Below are positions 8,501-16,694 of a stretch of 28,468 bases of DNA, piece after piece; the first letter of the stretch is position 1, and each line of letters opens with the position of its first letter. The DNA comes from a virus. Below the pieces are notes generated by a model. The model did not search any database. It was not told the DNA's origin and worked only from the letters and a program-made list of their open reading frames with translations. The stretch lies in the IMG/VR virus record IMGVR_UViG_3300010938_000118, positions 1 through 28,468 of that record; one strand, written 5' to 3'. The translations under genes and the position numbers were made by a program.

Positions 8501-11500
8501 TTGCGCTCATAAATGCGCTCAATTATCGTCTGCCGCTTGGGGCTGAGAAATTCAACACCATCGAAGATGTAATTGCCCGTGCAGACGAGGCATACGAATT
8601 ATTGGCGGGTTATCAAAAGGGTGTTGGTTCTGCGCTCAAAGACCAGGCGGCTAAATTCGTCAAGACGCAAAAAGCGGCGGGTGAACAATTCCAACAGGTT
8701 GCCAAAGCAATTGGTCTTGAACTTAAAGACCCGTCCAAATACTATGTTTACGTTAAAGACGACAAGACAGGTGAATACATTTATCAAGCCGTTAATGGAA
8801 AGCGTGTAGAAATCCCGGGATTTGAGATGTTTGACTTCTTCCTGCACAAAACGGTCAAAGGCGAGGGATGGACGATTTCGGAGGGAATTACAGGCGCGGC
8901 ACTTGTATCTGGCAAAACTCAAAAAGAGGCAATTGCAGAATTGCAAAAACAGATTATTCACAAGACACCCGACTCGTTTTTACAAAGCATCGTTGGACAT
9001 TTAAGCACGGCGTTCCAGATGCCATCGCCACGCTATTGGATTAGCGGCGCGATTGAGTTGACTCCAATTGACGGCATTACACCAGAAGAATTACAATTGG
9101 CGCAAAAAGCCGTTGTGTTGTTACCAGATGTCGCTCCGGCAATTCAACAAGCCATAAAAGATGATGCGGTATTTAGCAAATCGGGCTTGCCCGACGGCGT
9201 GCTTGAGGCGATGAAATATTTTGCCATCAAGTCGGGTAAGAAACTCGTATCAAATGATGAGTTTATTGGTTTCGTTGACGCGAACGCAAAGATTTCGCCA
9301 ATCAGCCAGAAACTAATTGGTGTCGAAAAGGGGTTGGCGGACGAAATCAAAGGCGCGGCGCAATCGGGGGCAAAATTGCTTATCCCCAATTCTCTCTTGA
9401 CTCCCGAAGAACTTGAGCAATTTGCTAAGGCACACATTGGCGACGAACTGTTGCCAAAGATTTCCAAGGTGGGGGACAACCTTGCGCTTGAATTTGTCAA
9501 ATCGTCGGAAAATGCCGAACCAATGGCGCAGGAGTTTTTGCAAAAGTATCCGTATCTCGAAGCATATAACGGCAAATTAGTAAATCACGAAGAATTTGTT
9601 AGCACGCTAGATGGTTTGGTTGGTCTTGGCAAGTCGAAGACCCAAGCCCCATCCGCGTGGGGATTGACTCCAGAGGAATACAAAGAGGCGGTTCAGAAAT
9701 ATGCATCTGCCAACGGATTACAAGCATCGTTTAAGAAAAAGGGCGATAAATTCCTTGTTTCGTTGGACAAGCCAGAAACAAAGGGCAACTTGAAGATTTT
9801 TGTCGAACAACCGTCGTTCAAACCTGTTGAGCCGGTTCACCTGTCAAGTGAACAGTCGCTTAACCTGGTCAAGATTGGCGGGCAAATGGGGTCTAATCCG
9901 GGCGGGGTGTTTAGTAGCAAGGTGGGTGAATTGTATGTGAAATTCCACCCAAACGAAAACCAGACGTGGACATCGTTTGTAACAAACGAACTGTATAAAG
10001 AACTTGGTATTGGCGTGCCGGATGTATTCTTGTTTGAGGGTCAAAACGGCAAGATTGGGTATGCGTCGCTAATGATTAAGGGTGGGAAAACTATCGGTAG
10101 TAATCCGTCAAAAGAGGTGGCTGGTGAGGTTGCGCGCGGAATCGTGGCAGATATTTTGACGGCAAATTGGGACGTTGTTGGGTCTGCATACGACAACATT
10201 TTGGTTGTTGGCGATAAGGTTTATCGAATAGACCCTGGTGGTACATTGCTTTATCGTGCGCAGGGCGCGCTCAAACCAGAAAGTGCCATAAAGAACATCG
10301 AAGAGTGGTATAACTTTGCAAACCCGAGTGTGAGCAAATACGCGCAAATTCTAAAATCGGCGGGTTACAAGTCCGTAGAAGACATTGGGGCAACCGAACT
10401 TGTGCGCCAATTTAACGACATTACGGCGCTTGTTCAGAAATACGGTTCCTGGCGAGATTTTGTAAATGCCAAAATCCCGAACGCACCTGCCTCACTGCGT
10501 GAGGACATTGCCGATATGCTTTCAACAAGATACAAACTGCTTGGGGACAAAATTGCCCAAATTGCAAGTGAGCAAACTACTGTTAACACGGACAAAATAA
10601 ACAATTTATTTGATTATTTGGCGAACAAGGGTAATGTTACTCAGTCTCTTGTGAAATTACTCAACCCAGACGAAAAAGTTTTTGTGCTTGACCGCCTTAA
10701 TAAACTGCTGGAAAAAGACGAACTTTTACACATTCCCCTTATTGAAAAACTAAAACTTTGGGTAGATGGTTATGGTAAGGCAAAGGACGAGGCGCGCACG
10801 ATGCTAGAAGGTAACTATAAAACATTTGGCGAACTGATTGCGAGTGCGACTCAGAGGGCAGCGAAGGCGTTGTATGGTAACGACGTTACAATGTATCAGT
10901 CGGACAGACTCCACCTTTGGCGTATATTAAAGCCAGTGGGCTGGAAGGAGAACAAGGTAGACAACCTGATAATGCGCCCGCTAGATAGTTTTACTACGAA
11001 TTACAATTTCACCCAGAGTGGCGAGTGGCTTATCGAACTCGAAATGCCCGTGCAAAACCTGCTTGCGGCTTGGTGGAACTTTGGTTTTATAAAGACGACG
11101 TTCCCGCAAGAAAAGGAAGTTATTACGACGCTAGCAGACTCAAGGGGCGCGCGGGTGATAAAGATAACGCACTTTGGAAACCCACTTAGCGAACAAGAAC
11201 TTGCCATCTTTATCAAAAACAACCCGCAACTCGATTATTCTCTGCTTGGGGTTGCTGCGCCCGCCAAAAATTCTGCGCCCACCAAGAGCATTCACGTATA
11301 CGAATTGGCAAACAAAAAATACATATCAACTCACCCATACCAATACGGAATCAAATACGATTACAAATTGGGCGAGCCCAATTTCGCTCAATCCTGGTGG
11401 GAGTCATTACTTCCAGAGCAACAAGAATACGTTTTGTCTGGATTGGCGGGCAAGCCATACAAAGACTTGAGCGAGGTTGAAAAATGGACAATCCGCTCAA

Positions 11501-14259
11501 AGTATTTTGGCGAAACCCCGCCACCAGAGGTTTTGGAACAGGGAAAAGCGCAATGGGCAGAAAACGCGAAAATCAAGAATACCAAACCCGCTGTGGGCGA
11601 AATTCCCAACTCGATAGGCGAAATTCCCAACCCGATGGGCGAAACACCAAGTCTATCCGAACCTTTGCCAAGCCCGGCAACCGCTAGCGCATCACCGCTT
11701 GAAAGCGTCCAGACGTCTGGACTGGGTGGCAATGGGCTGGATTTCGGGTTGGCGATTCCTGATACCATCGAAGAGGCGGCGCGTTCGCTTGGAAGATTCA
11801 AACCGCCCACCACTGTAGAGGGTTTGCTTGAGAATCAGGCAAATGCTTATGCAACCGCGTATGCCGATTTTCTCAATCAAGTTGCGCCAATCATCGCCCA
11901 ATTCATCGAAGATGAAATGAAACGCGGTATTCCCAAGGTTCCAGATGCGCTAAAGGGCGACATCGCAAAGTGGCTTGCAAGCGACGTGGCGAGTGTCCAC
12001 GACGATTCCGTAAAGGCGGCATTTGCACTTGGCAAACTTGCCGAAAAGCGCGCGCTTCTCGATTATGATTCACGCTATCACATTGACGGAGCAATATCGT
12101 ATTTGCAACCCTTTGCATTCTGGCGATTACACTCCGCCCAGGAGTGGGCGCAGAGATTTATAGACCGCCCATCTCTTGCGGCGTTCTACCTGCACGCCTT
12201 GCGGGACTTGGATACAGTCAAAAATGACCCATCCTACCCGGCTAGGCTGAGGGGGAAGACGGAAATTCCGATGCCGCTTGTAAATATGGTTGCGCCGTAT
12301 CTTGGCAAAGGAGTGTTTGTGGATATTCCTGAGGCGATTTTCCCTCTCAAGAGTATTTACGCAACAGAAATGCTTTCTTCTCAATACGCCGGTGTGAAAG
12401 ATGAGGATGTTGCCGCGCAAATTCGTGCGTTGATTGATGCGGGTGCTGTATCAAAGGAAGAGGGTGAAAAGGCGATTATCAACAAAAGCGGTTCTTTGTG
12501 GGACGCGGTTAAAGCAGACCTGAAAAGCGGCGAGGGCGGAGTTGGTGGCTTTAGCGAATTGTTTAAATTACACACGCCGCTAGACCTGGCGTTGCGTGTT
12601 GCGACGGGCAACACCAGGTCTTACGGGACATTTTTCCCGTTCACGTCGTTGGTGCGCGGGTTATCGTCCCCGTTCGTAAAGGGCGGAATCAACCCAGACG
12701 CCACTGTTAAGAAGGCGTTAAGCGCACTAACGGGGCAAGAATTTCCAGAATTTGATGCGTTCGACGAATACCGCCAGGAGCGCGCCTTGCGCAACCTGGT
12801 TGCCGAGGGGGCGATTTCGCCACAAGAAGCAATAATCGCAATGATGGAACACAAGGGCAGGGCGTGGGATATGGCGGTTGACCGCAATGCAAAAGAGGGG
12901 TTCATTCCCGCCCTAACGTCTCTTGCTGGATTGCGCGGCACGGTATTTACAGAGGGGGAACGACGATACTATCAAGCGCGCCTTGAGCGCGACAGACTTG
13001 TTGACAGTGAATTACAGCGGGCGGGATATGACCCATCTGTGATGAGCAGTGAGCAAAAGTGGGACACACTGAAAAAACTTGGTCTATTGTCAGAGGGGAC
13101 TCCACTTTTCGAATTTGGCAAACAACACCCCGAAATCAGTGTAACGGGATACCTGTTTGCCGAACAAGAGGGGCGTCTTTCTAAATTCCTGAGTGATGAG
13201 GTTAAGCGCATCTACTACGACTCACTTTCGTCGCTTGACCGCCGTCGGGCGCGCAATATGCTGGGGCAGGATTTTGCCGATTTTGTGGCTGGCAACAAAT
13301 CAGATGTTGACCTTGATACACTTGCAACGTGGGCAAAGACGTTGAATGGTTATATTCCCAAGGCGGGCGTTAATGTCAACACATCAAAGGCAAAAGAGTT
13401 TATCGAATCAGACCCGACGCTAAGTCAACAATACGAGTATTACTTAACACAGCGCGGGGCGGTTCAAGATGTGTTGGACGAATACTATCGCTTGCCTGAT
13501 GAACTCTCAAAACGGGTTTATCTGAACAAACACCCGGAACTAAAAGCGTTCTTCGCCTGGGAAGACAAGTTTTTCGGACAGAATCCCGAACTCGTTAAAG
13601 CAATGGGCAAAGACCAGCCACAGGTTTATGCAAGAAAGGGGAACGAGCCACAACAGAGTGCGGACGCCGCGAATATCGCAGACCCAGAATTGGCGGCGGA
13701 ATATCGGCAATGGCTTGCGCACTATAACCAGGTGAAAGACACGATGGACAAGTATTACGCATTGCCGACCGACCAACGCAAGGCGTTTTTGCGCGAACAT
13801 CCCGAACTTGAATACTACTTTAAATGGAATGACGACTTTTGGAAGAACCACCCTGAATTAGCAAAAATGATTGGGCGCGAAGAAAGGACACAGAAACCAA
13901 GAGATAATAGTGGAATTGCAAGAATAGGCAAGATAAGTTATGGTGGTGGCGGCGGTGGCAGAGTGGCGACGCAAGCGCCGACGCGGCAAGGCGGTTATGA
14001 GGGAACGCGCAACCTGTGGGCAGACTTGCAGGGGCAGGTAGATAACGAACTATTGCAGATGATTTCCGCCTGGCTACAACTTAATCCTGGTTATCGAGAG
14101 GTCTATGCGCGAATGAACAAGCGATTACAAGATTGGCTTGCTAGCAAGCCGCAATGGTATCTCGACAAACTAATAAGAGATTACTTGTATTCGCGGCAAG
14201 CAATGTTGTCGCACCGTCAAGTAAACAAGTGGAAACCAAATGTATCTTACAGAAATTAA
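5554..14259 (+). CDS. Giant polyvalent virion protein with kinase-like and ADP-ribosyltransferase-like domains
   Basis: 2901-aa protein, about a third of the window. N-terminus: a W..DF.Q..FG motif twice (residues 3-13, 29-39), then a Pro-rich linker. About 90-1000: mostly helical, including GTSPVTLVRNFINNRATM (672-689). 1090-1140: an LPD-like module (FDFFLHK...GWTISEGITG...SGKTQKEAIAEL). 1430-1640: HipA/PI3-kinase-like domain with GSNPGGVF, YVKF (K1463), NWDVVGSAYDN (D1540, N1548) and RIDPGG (D1560). 1770-1870: ADP-ribosyltransferase-like region with R1790, S1812/T1814 in DSFTTN and E1853-K-E1855. 2015-2035: an octapeptide repeat. 2170-2210: conserved-looking aromatic helical part. 2630-2773: two copies of a YY.LP...HPEL module. 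Position beside the portal suggests that it is packaged and ejected into the host. Enzymatic activity is inferred from motifs only. Confidence 0.85.
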   Translation: MNWLDDFIQQQFGSGDQPQTPNPPEPDDWVNQFTQSQWGTTGGQIGRPTIGQPPTGSGGVTLDTPPPEQPKNVHLFGLPFAPEIPVDTPLIGGISKAIGGAFAPSTPDMFNRQLRDDKLWGIPIRALEIPVNLFNEEFQTVGRPLAGLGEFGIETILKNTPIGDWIGQFIKLNDPYSQSGDTSSDTRVQMIGQPDKEIFQGTPIIGGLSRFAQEINEPIDPNSVFAPTAGTPLEPFSRGIKAGFLAGDMLSDYVRNPLKSFADMFVYTLLSSPIGEKYVKLAEQIDPNAPLSTTILYAVISEIPEVRDAFVQAAQQHPEMTPLEALRAELQKYQDKELVEIATQSPSIYKAYQFLFNEIRRTGGRSEVLRNAGFKTEQEFEQAVTKDPIGTFVQIGASNYDALPERLPYTGVPMQLLTGLLFDPLTHIPSPAILTKLQNEVRVIEAIKPLAKMNFLERFWTALPKVDEALQPVRVLKQESGAMGFLNRFLFDNASRATEFAKTAYTNLMHEVFAKSDNFIESLGIVAKYIDAAKSPEAFAEFSKTFHTTLGAQRAIRLLEGLDKEMTSTSKALGGAYKLVADIIQSGKPLNPELFDWAPTAIRQAIRAIHDENLKGAQAMHYLDDAARIELLDSIATVMANRAKQIFGVKAPNPIQRVVGLVKSVEALLYLGTSPVTLVRNFINNRATMAVDGLNPFMTKPQIQTFLSRLGIPEQALKPMDRIASVIRSSSTSGMGVDVVGGLAQKISDFADKYSLLKFYRSIEEADRLRAFASGAKNAFSTNAEKWAGEIWNTTRGKAILERLRQIDENAPKVIEKIISANLGDKERAGKAVMEYIEGMRTPYTAHFYDKLAQHLSSIFGGNLTSTDVRLMLGYDAEKSLDAAAERIAKRVLGGEKNINKVVNEEIAKVLNEYTEFLYKLRVQTSGKPLESGFDGVQLLRDIGKRIEEMPSAPPKTLKDVLALAEEKGIPLKFKSGDEGMHVALINALNYRLPLGAEKFNTIEDVIARADEAYELLAGYQKGVGSALKDQAAKFVKTQKAAGEQFQQVAKAIGLELKDPSKYYVYVKDDKTGEYIYQAVNGKRVEIPGFEMFDFFLHKTVKGEGWTISEGITGAALVSGKTQKEAIAELQKQIIHKTPDSFLQSIVGHLSTAFQMPSPRYWISGAIELTPIDGITPEELQLAQKAVVLLPDVAPAIQQAIKDDAVFSKSGLPDGVLEAMKYFAIKSGKKLVSNDEFIGFVDANAKISPISQKLIGVEKGLADEIKGAAQSGAKLLIPNSLLTPEELEQFAKAHIGDELLPKISKVGDNLALEFVKSSENAEPMAQEFLQKYPYLEAYNGKLVNHEEFVSTLDGLVGLGKSKTQAPSAWGLTPEEYKEAVQKYASANGLQASFKKKGDKFLVSLDKPETKGNLKIFVEQPSFKPVEPVHLSSEQSLNLVKIGGQMGSNPGGVFSSKVGELYVKFHPNENQTWTSFVTNELYKELGIGVPDVFLFEGQNGKIGYASLMIKGGKTIGSNPSKEVAGEVARGIVADILTANWDVVGSAYDNILVVGDKVYRIDPGGTLLYRAQGALKPESAIKNIEEWYNFANPSVSKYAQILKSAGYKSVEDIGATELVRQFNDITALVQKYGSWRDFVNAKIPNAPASLREDIADMLSTRYKLLGDKIAQIASEQTTVNTDKINNLFDYLANKGNVTQSLVKLLNPDEKVFVLDRLNKLLEKDELLHIPLIEKLKLWVDGYGKAKDEARTMLEGNYKTFGELIASATQRAAKALYGNDVTMYQSDRLHLWRILKPVGWKENKVDNLIMRPLDSFTTNYNFTQSGEWLIELEMPVQNLLAAWWNFGFIKTTFPQEKEVITTLADSRGARVIKITHFGNPLSEQELAIFIKNNPQLDYSLLGVAAPAKNSAPTKSIHVYELANKKYISTHPYQYGIKYDYKLGEPNFAQSWWESLLPEQQEYVLSGLAGKPYKDLSEVEKWTIRSKYFGETPPPEVLEQGKAQWAENAKIKNTKPAVGEIPNSIGEIPNPMGETPSLSEPLPSPATASASPLESVQTSGLGGNGLDFGLAIPDTIEEAARSLGRFKPPTTVEGLLENQANAYATAYADFLNQVAPIIAQFIEDEMKRGIPKVPDALKGDIAKWLASDVASVHDDSVKAAFALGKLAEKRALLDYDSRYHIDGAISYLQPFAFWRLHSAQEWAQRFIDRPSLAAFYLHALRDLDTVKNDPSYPARLRGKTEIPMPLVNMVAPYLGKGVFVDIPEAIFPLKSIYATEMLSSQYAGVKDEDVAAQIRALIDAGAVSKEEGEKAIINKSGSLWDAVKADLKSGEGGVGGFSELFKLHTPLDLALRVATGNTRSYGTFFPFTSLVRGLSSPFVKGGINPDATVKKALSALTGQEFPEFDAFDEYRQERALRNLVAEGAISPQEAIIAMMEHKGRAWDMAVDRNAKEGFIPALTSLAGLRGTVFTEGERRYYQARLERDRLVDSELQRAGYDPSVMSSEQKWDTLKKLGLLSEGTPLFEFGKQHPEISVTGYLFAEQEGRLSKFLSDEVKRIYYDSLSSLDRRRARNMLGQDFADFVAGNKSDVDLDTLATWAKTLNGYIPKAGVNVNTSKAKEFIESDPTLSQQYEYYLTQRGAVQDVLDEYYRLPDELSKRVYLNKHPELKAFFAWEDKFFGQNPELVKAMGKDQPQVYARKGNEPQQSADAANIADPELAAEYRQWLAHYNQVKDTMDKYYALPTDQRKAFLREHPELEYYFKWNDDFWKNHPELAKMIGREERTQKPRDNSGIARIGKISYGGGGGGRVATQAPTRQGGYEGTRNLWADLQGQVDNELLQMISAWLQLNPGYREVYARMNKRLQDWLASKPQWYLDKLIRDYLYSRQAMLSHRQVNKWKPNVSYRN
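8320..8335. repeat. 16-bp palindrome, copy 1 (one end mismatch)
   Basis: GTCCAGACGTCTGGAA differs from the perfect palindrome only at the last base. It is inside the giant gene, read as VQTSG. Same family as the copies at 11707, 16723, 20630, 22181, 25406 and 25472. Confidence 0.7.
11594..11654 (+). repeat. 24-bp tandem repeat coding an octapeptide linker
   Basis: The unit beginning GGGCGAAATTCCCAAC occurs twice, with a third diverged copy, coding GEIPN(S/P)(I/M) repeats at about residues 2015-2035 of the giant protein. It lies just after the ADP-ribosyltransferase-like domain and looks like a hinge between that domain and the C-terminal helical part. Confidence 0.75.
11707..11722. repeat. 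16-bp palindrome, copy 2 (perfect)
   Basis: GTCCAGACGTCTGGAC is a perfect 16-base palindrome, in the linker part of the giant gene, read as VQTSG. Confidence 0.85.
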
Positions 14260-14297
14260 CGTTTCGCGCAAATAGAGAAACCTTTTTGCCGAAACGT
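14259..14297 (+). other. Long hairpin after the giant gene
   Basis: ACGTTTCG (14259-14266) and GCAAA (14268-14272) pair with TTTGC and CGAAACGT (14285-14297), giving a 13-bp stem with one bulged C and a 12-base loop. It begins on the last base of the giant gene's stop codon and ends 32 bases before the scaffold ATG. No U-run follows, so it is not a standard intrinsic terminator. RNA processing, attenuation or mRNA 3'-end protection are all possible. Confidence 0.6.
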
Positions 14298-14329
14298 GAT
14301 ATTGTTACATAAGAGGGGGGGATAAAAGA

Positions 14330-15082
14330 ATGGATGAGAATTTGAACAGTTCAACCGAACAGGGCGCGGTGAATAGTAGCGCAGACGCTAGTCAAAGCGA
14401 CAGCGGGCAAGCAACTACATCGCCCCAAGACACGTTTGGTTCAACTCAAAAAAACGACGCGCCGAGTAGCACTCAGATTGACCCCAAGGTGCTTGAAAAC
14501 GTTGTTAGCAACGTCCTAAAACAGCGGGGGATACCAAGTGCGCAAGACATTCAGCGCTTGGTGCAATCCAATGTTGACAGACGTATGGCGAGCGTAAACA
14601 AGCGATTGGCGGAGCGATTTGCAGTCTTAGATGAACTTGTTAGGGAAGGTAGCCTTGACAAGTCAGAGGCGGAGCGTCAAAAGCAAAAAATGGTTGTTGA
14701 CCAATTGGTGAAGTCGTCCGAATTGAGCGAACAAGCGGACGCGGGAGTCAATTGGAACAGGTTGGCATTAGACTATGCCCAACGATTTGGGCTATCGCTA
14801 AACGACCTGCCCGAGGTAGCGGAATACAACCGCATCTACGGGCATCCGATTCCATTTGACCAATTCGTCTCATTGGTCAACGAGCGGGTATTGCGCAAGA
14901 TGCAAGCGCAAGCATTGCAAGAGGCGCAACGGCAACTTGAACAAAAACAATCTGCTTTACGCGAGGCGGAAAAGAAGGGCGCGGCAAAACCAACCCCGGT
15001 TGGCAGAGGTGGTGAGCAAGACATTTCAAACATCACTGACCCCAAGACCCTTTACCGTCTTGCATTATCTAAAAAGAGGTGA
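14330..15082 (+). CDS. Scaffolding protein (putative)
   Basis: 250-aa acidic, Ser/Gln-rich protein directly upstream of the major capsid gene, the standard place for the scaffold that templates prohead assembly and then leaves. The first 50 residues or so are Ser/Thr/Gln-rich and disordered-looking. Residues 50-140 are strongly helical and charged. A coiled-coil stretch rich in Gln, Glu and Ala lies near 195-220 (KMQAQALQEAQRQLEQKQSA), followed by a short basic C-terminus as in scaffold capsid-binding tails. Ribosome site GAGGGGGGG, 9 bases before ATG. The stop overlaps the capsid ribosome site. Confidence 0.75.
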   Translation: MDENLNSSTEQGAVNSSADASQSDSGQATTSPQDTFGSTQKNDAPSSTQIDPKVLENVVSNVLKQRGIPSAQDIQRLVQSNVDRRMASVNKRLAERFAVLDELVREGSLDKSEAERQKQKMVVDQLVKSSELSEQADAGVNWNRLALDYAQRFGLSLNDLPEVAEYNRIYGHPIPFDQFVSLVNERVLRKMQAQALQEAQRQLEQKQSALREAEKKGAAKPTPVGRGGEQDISNITDPKTLYRLALSKKR

Positions 15083-15087
15083 TGGAA

Positions 15088-16065
15088 ATGGCGGTAACAC
15101 TCGCAGAATATTTCAAACAGGTCAAAGAGCCAATGAGTAAGGGCTTTATCGCCGACCTGTTGCGATATTCTGACTTAATCGGGCTTGTCCCATTGGAAAC
15201 AATTGGGGACATTCGCATTCGCGGTCAACGGTGGCAAACGTTGCCCAGCACCAACTTTCGTGCCCTGAATGGGTCATATACCGTTTCGCAGGGAACCCCG
15301 GAAGAGATTGAAGAGACACTGAGTATTCTGGGTGGGGAAATTTCCATTGACCGTGTGTTGGACAAGATTACCAACTACATCGAAGACCCCGTTATCACAC
15401 AAGCGCGAATGTTGGCGAAATCGGTGGCGTTTACGTTCAACAATGCGTTCATCAACGGCGACAGGGGTGTTGACCCCGACTCGTTCGAGGGACTGAAAAA
15501 GCGCGTTAGCAATATGCCGTCGCGGATGACGATTGACCTGGCGCAATCTGGTGATTCGCTCAAGGTGTTGGCGAGCGACGTCAACATCCACACATTCTTC
15601 GACGCATTTGACCAAGCCATCAAATACGTTGACGGTGCGACGCACATCTTGATGAACGAGAATACGTGGTTGAAAATTGGCAGTGCGGTTCGACGCATTT
15701 CTGCCGGCGAATTGACCCTGCGGACGAACGACTTGGGCAAGTTGGTTAAGACCTATAACGGGATTCCTTTGGTTGATGTCGGGCTTAAGAGCGACAAAGC
15801 AACCGAAATCATCACCAACACGGAAGACCCCGGGGATGGCGGAAACGACGCAACGAGCATCTACGTTGTTCGGATGGACACGGATGATGGCTTGCACGCG
15901 ATTCAACTTTCTGGCACATCGCCAGAGGTTTATGACCCCTTGGCAGGCAAGGAAAGCGAATCTGCCCCTAAATTCATTCGACGTGTGGATTGGGCAGTCG
16001 GCTTGTTCAACTTGTCCCAATATTGCATTTGCCGCATCAAGGGTTTCAAGATGGCGGCGGCGTAG
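15088..16065 (+). CDS. Major capsid protein, HK97 fold
   Basis: 325-aa protein forming the icosahedral shell. Typical features: N-terminal helix (MAVTLAEYFKQ), a long middle helix ending in AFTFNNAFINGDRGVDPDSF before a GLK segment (the HK97 spine helix and following loop), and a beta-rich C-terminal half ending in a strand with FNLSQYCICRIKGF. Length and place after the scaffold agree. GTG 15079 and ATG 15082 are in frame, but ATG 15088 is best placed behind AGAGGTGAT. No cleaved prodomain is evident, consistent with a separate scaffold gene. Confidence 0.88.
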   Translation: MAVTLAEYFKQVKEPMSKGFIADLLRYSDLIGLVPLETIGDIRIRGQRWQTLPSTNFRALNGSYTVSQGTPEEIEETLSILGGEISIDRVLDKITNYIEDPVITQARMLAKSVAFTFNNAFINGDRGVDPDSFEGLKKRVSNMPSRMTIDLAQSGDSLKVLASDVNIHTFFDAFDQAIKYVDGATHILMNENTWLKIGSAVRRISAGELTLRTNDLGKLVKTYNGIPLVDVGLKSDKATEIITNTEDPGDGGNDATSIYVVRMDTDDGLHAIQLSGTSPEVYDPLAGKESESAPKFIRRVDWAVGLFNLSQYCICRIKGFKMAAA

Positions 16066-16083
16066 GGAAGGGGGGGATAAAAA

Positions 16084-16446
16084 ATGCTTGACAACCAACT
16101 GCTTTTCTATAACAACCAAGCCGTTACGACGAACGGCAATAGCGCTGCGCTTGATGTTAAAAAGACAAACGTGGACGGCTTTGCTGTGGGCGTTGCGGTA
16201 AAGGCAGTTTCGGGAACGTCCCCTACCCTCACGCTAAGCGTTCAAGAATCTGACGATGGTAGCGCGTATAACACCATCTATACGTTCCCACAATTTACTG
16301 GTGCAAGTGCGGGTGCGTATGTTGTGGCAAAGGTGCAAAGCAAAAAACGCTATTTGCGACTTGCGGCTACCGTTGGTGGAACTTCCCCGTCCTTCACTGT
16401 TCACGCGGGCATTGTGAGCGGTGGTGAGCGGAACAGTTTTGCCTAA
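16084..16446 (+). CDS. Small beta-rich head protein, possible capsid decoration protein
   Basis: 120-aa beta-rich protein with alternating hydrophobic stretches (ALDVKKTNVDGFAVGVAVKA, TPTLTLSVQESDDGSAYN-type strands) and no enzymatic motif. It lies 18 bases after the major capsid gene behind AAGGGGGGGATAAAAA. The strand-rich make-up and the S-DDGSAYNTI turn resemble small cement or decoration proteins and the discoidin-like strands of capsid-bound proteins. Function rests on context. A perfect hairpin follows the stop. Confidence 0.6.
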   Translation: MLDNQLLFYNNQAVTTNGNSAALDVKKTNVDGFAVGVAVKAVSGTSPTLTLSVQESDDGSAYNTIYTFPQFTGASAGAYVVAKVQSKKRYLRLAATVGGTSPSFTVHAGIVSGGERNSFA

Positions 16447-16451
16447 ACTAA

Positions 16452-16482
16452 TTTGGGCAGGGTAGTAACTACCCTGCCCAAA
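16452..16482 (+). other. Perfect 15-bp hairpin after the capsid operon part
   Basis: TTTGGGCAGGGTAGT (16452-16466) is followed after one base by its exact reverse complement (16468-16482). In RNA this is a 13-14 bp stem with a tiny loop. On the + strand the next bases are ACAAAAGGGGG, so there is no U-tract; a T-rich run is found only when read on the other strand. It lies between the decoration gene and the next ribosome site, so it probably caps or tunes the high-level capsid transcript. Confidence 0.75.
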
Positions 16483-16499
16483 ACAAAAGGGGGAGAAAA

Positions 16500-16694
16500 A
16501 TGACGATTATTGTTAAAACGCCAAACAGTGCATATAGTGGCACGGTTCTTGGTGTGTCGTTCAAAAACGGGACTGCTGTTGTTACGGAGCAAACAATTCC
16601 CCAACACCTGGGGCGCACAATTGAAGATGTGATTAAACAAATGAAAGAATTTGGGTATTCTGTTGAGGTTATTGACAAAACGGGTAAGAAATGA
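16500..16694 (+). CDS. Small beta-strand head protein, unknown
   Basis: 64-aa protein (MTIIVKTPNSAYSGTVLGVSF...) ending in a helix-strand unit (IKQMKEFGYSVEVI). Small proteins of this look, with a first beta hairpin around VKTPN.(A/G)Y.G, are common between capsid and adaptor genes in phages, but their role is not known to me. Ribosome site AAAAGGGGGAG, 5 bases before ATG. Its TGA overlaps the next ATG (ATGA), indicating coupled translation with the adaptor. Confidence 0.6.
   Translation: MTIIVKTPNSAYSGTVLGVSFKNGTAVVTEQTIPQHLGRTIEDVIKQMKEFGYSVEVIDKTGKK

Noticed and set aside
5554-14259. Giant protein as a virion RNA polymerase of the N4 type or as a tape measure protein
   Set aside because: No polymerase motifs are seen, and the position before scaffold and capsid genes with effector-like domains does not fit a tape measure.
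14286-14311. Possible promoter before the scaffold gene (TTGCCG and TACATA)
   Set aside because: The spacing is only 14 bases and the boxes are weak.
15274-16119. Long antisense frame opposite the major capsid gene (281 codons)
   Set aside because: It mirrors a clearly coding HK97-type gene, has no ribosome site or recognisable motif, and every supported gene is on the + strand.
16452-16482. Hairpin as a standard rho-independent terminator on the + strand
   Set aside because: No U-run follows on the + strand, so it is listed only as a hairpin of unknown function.
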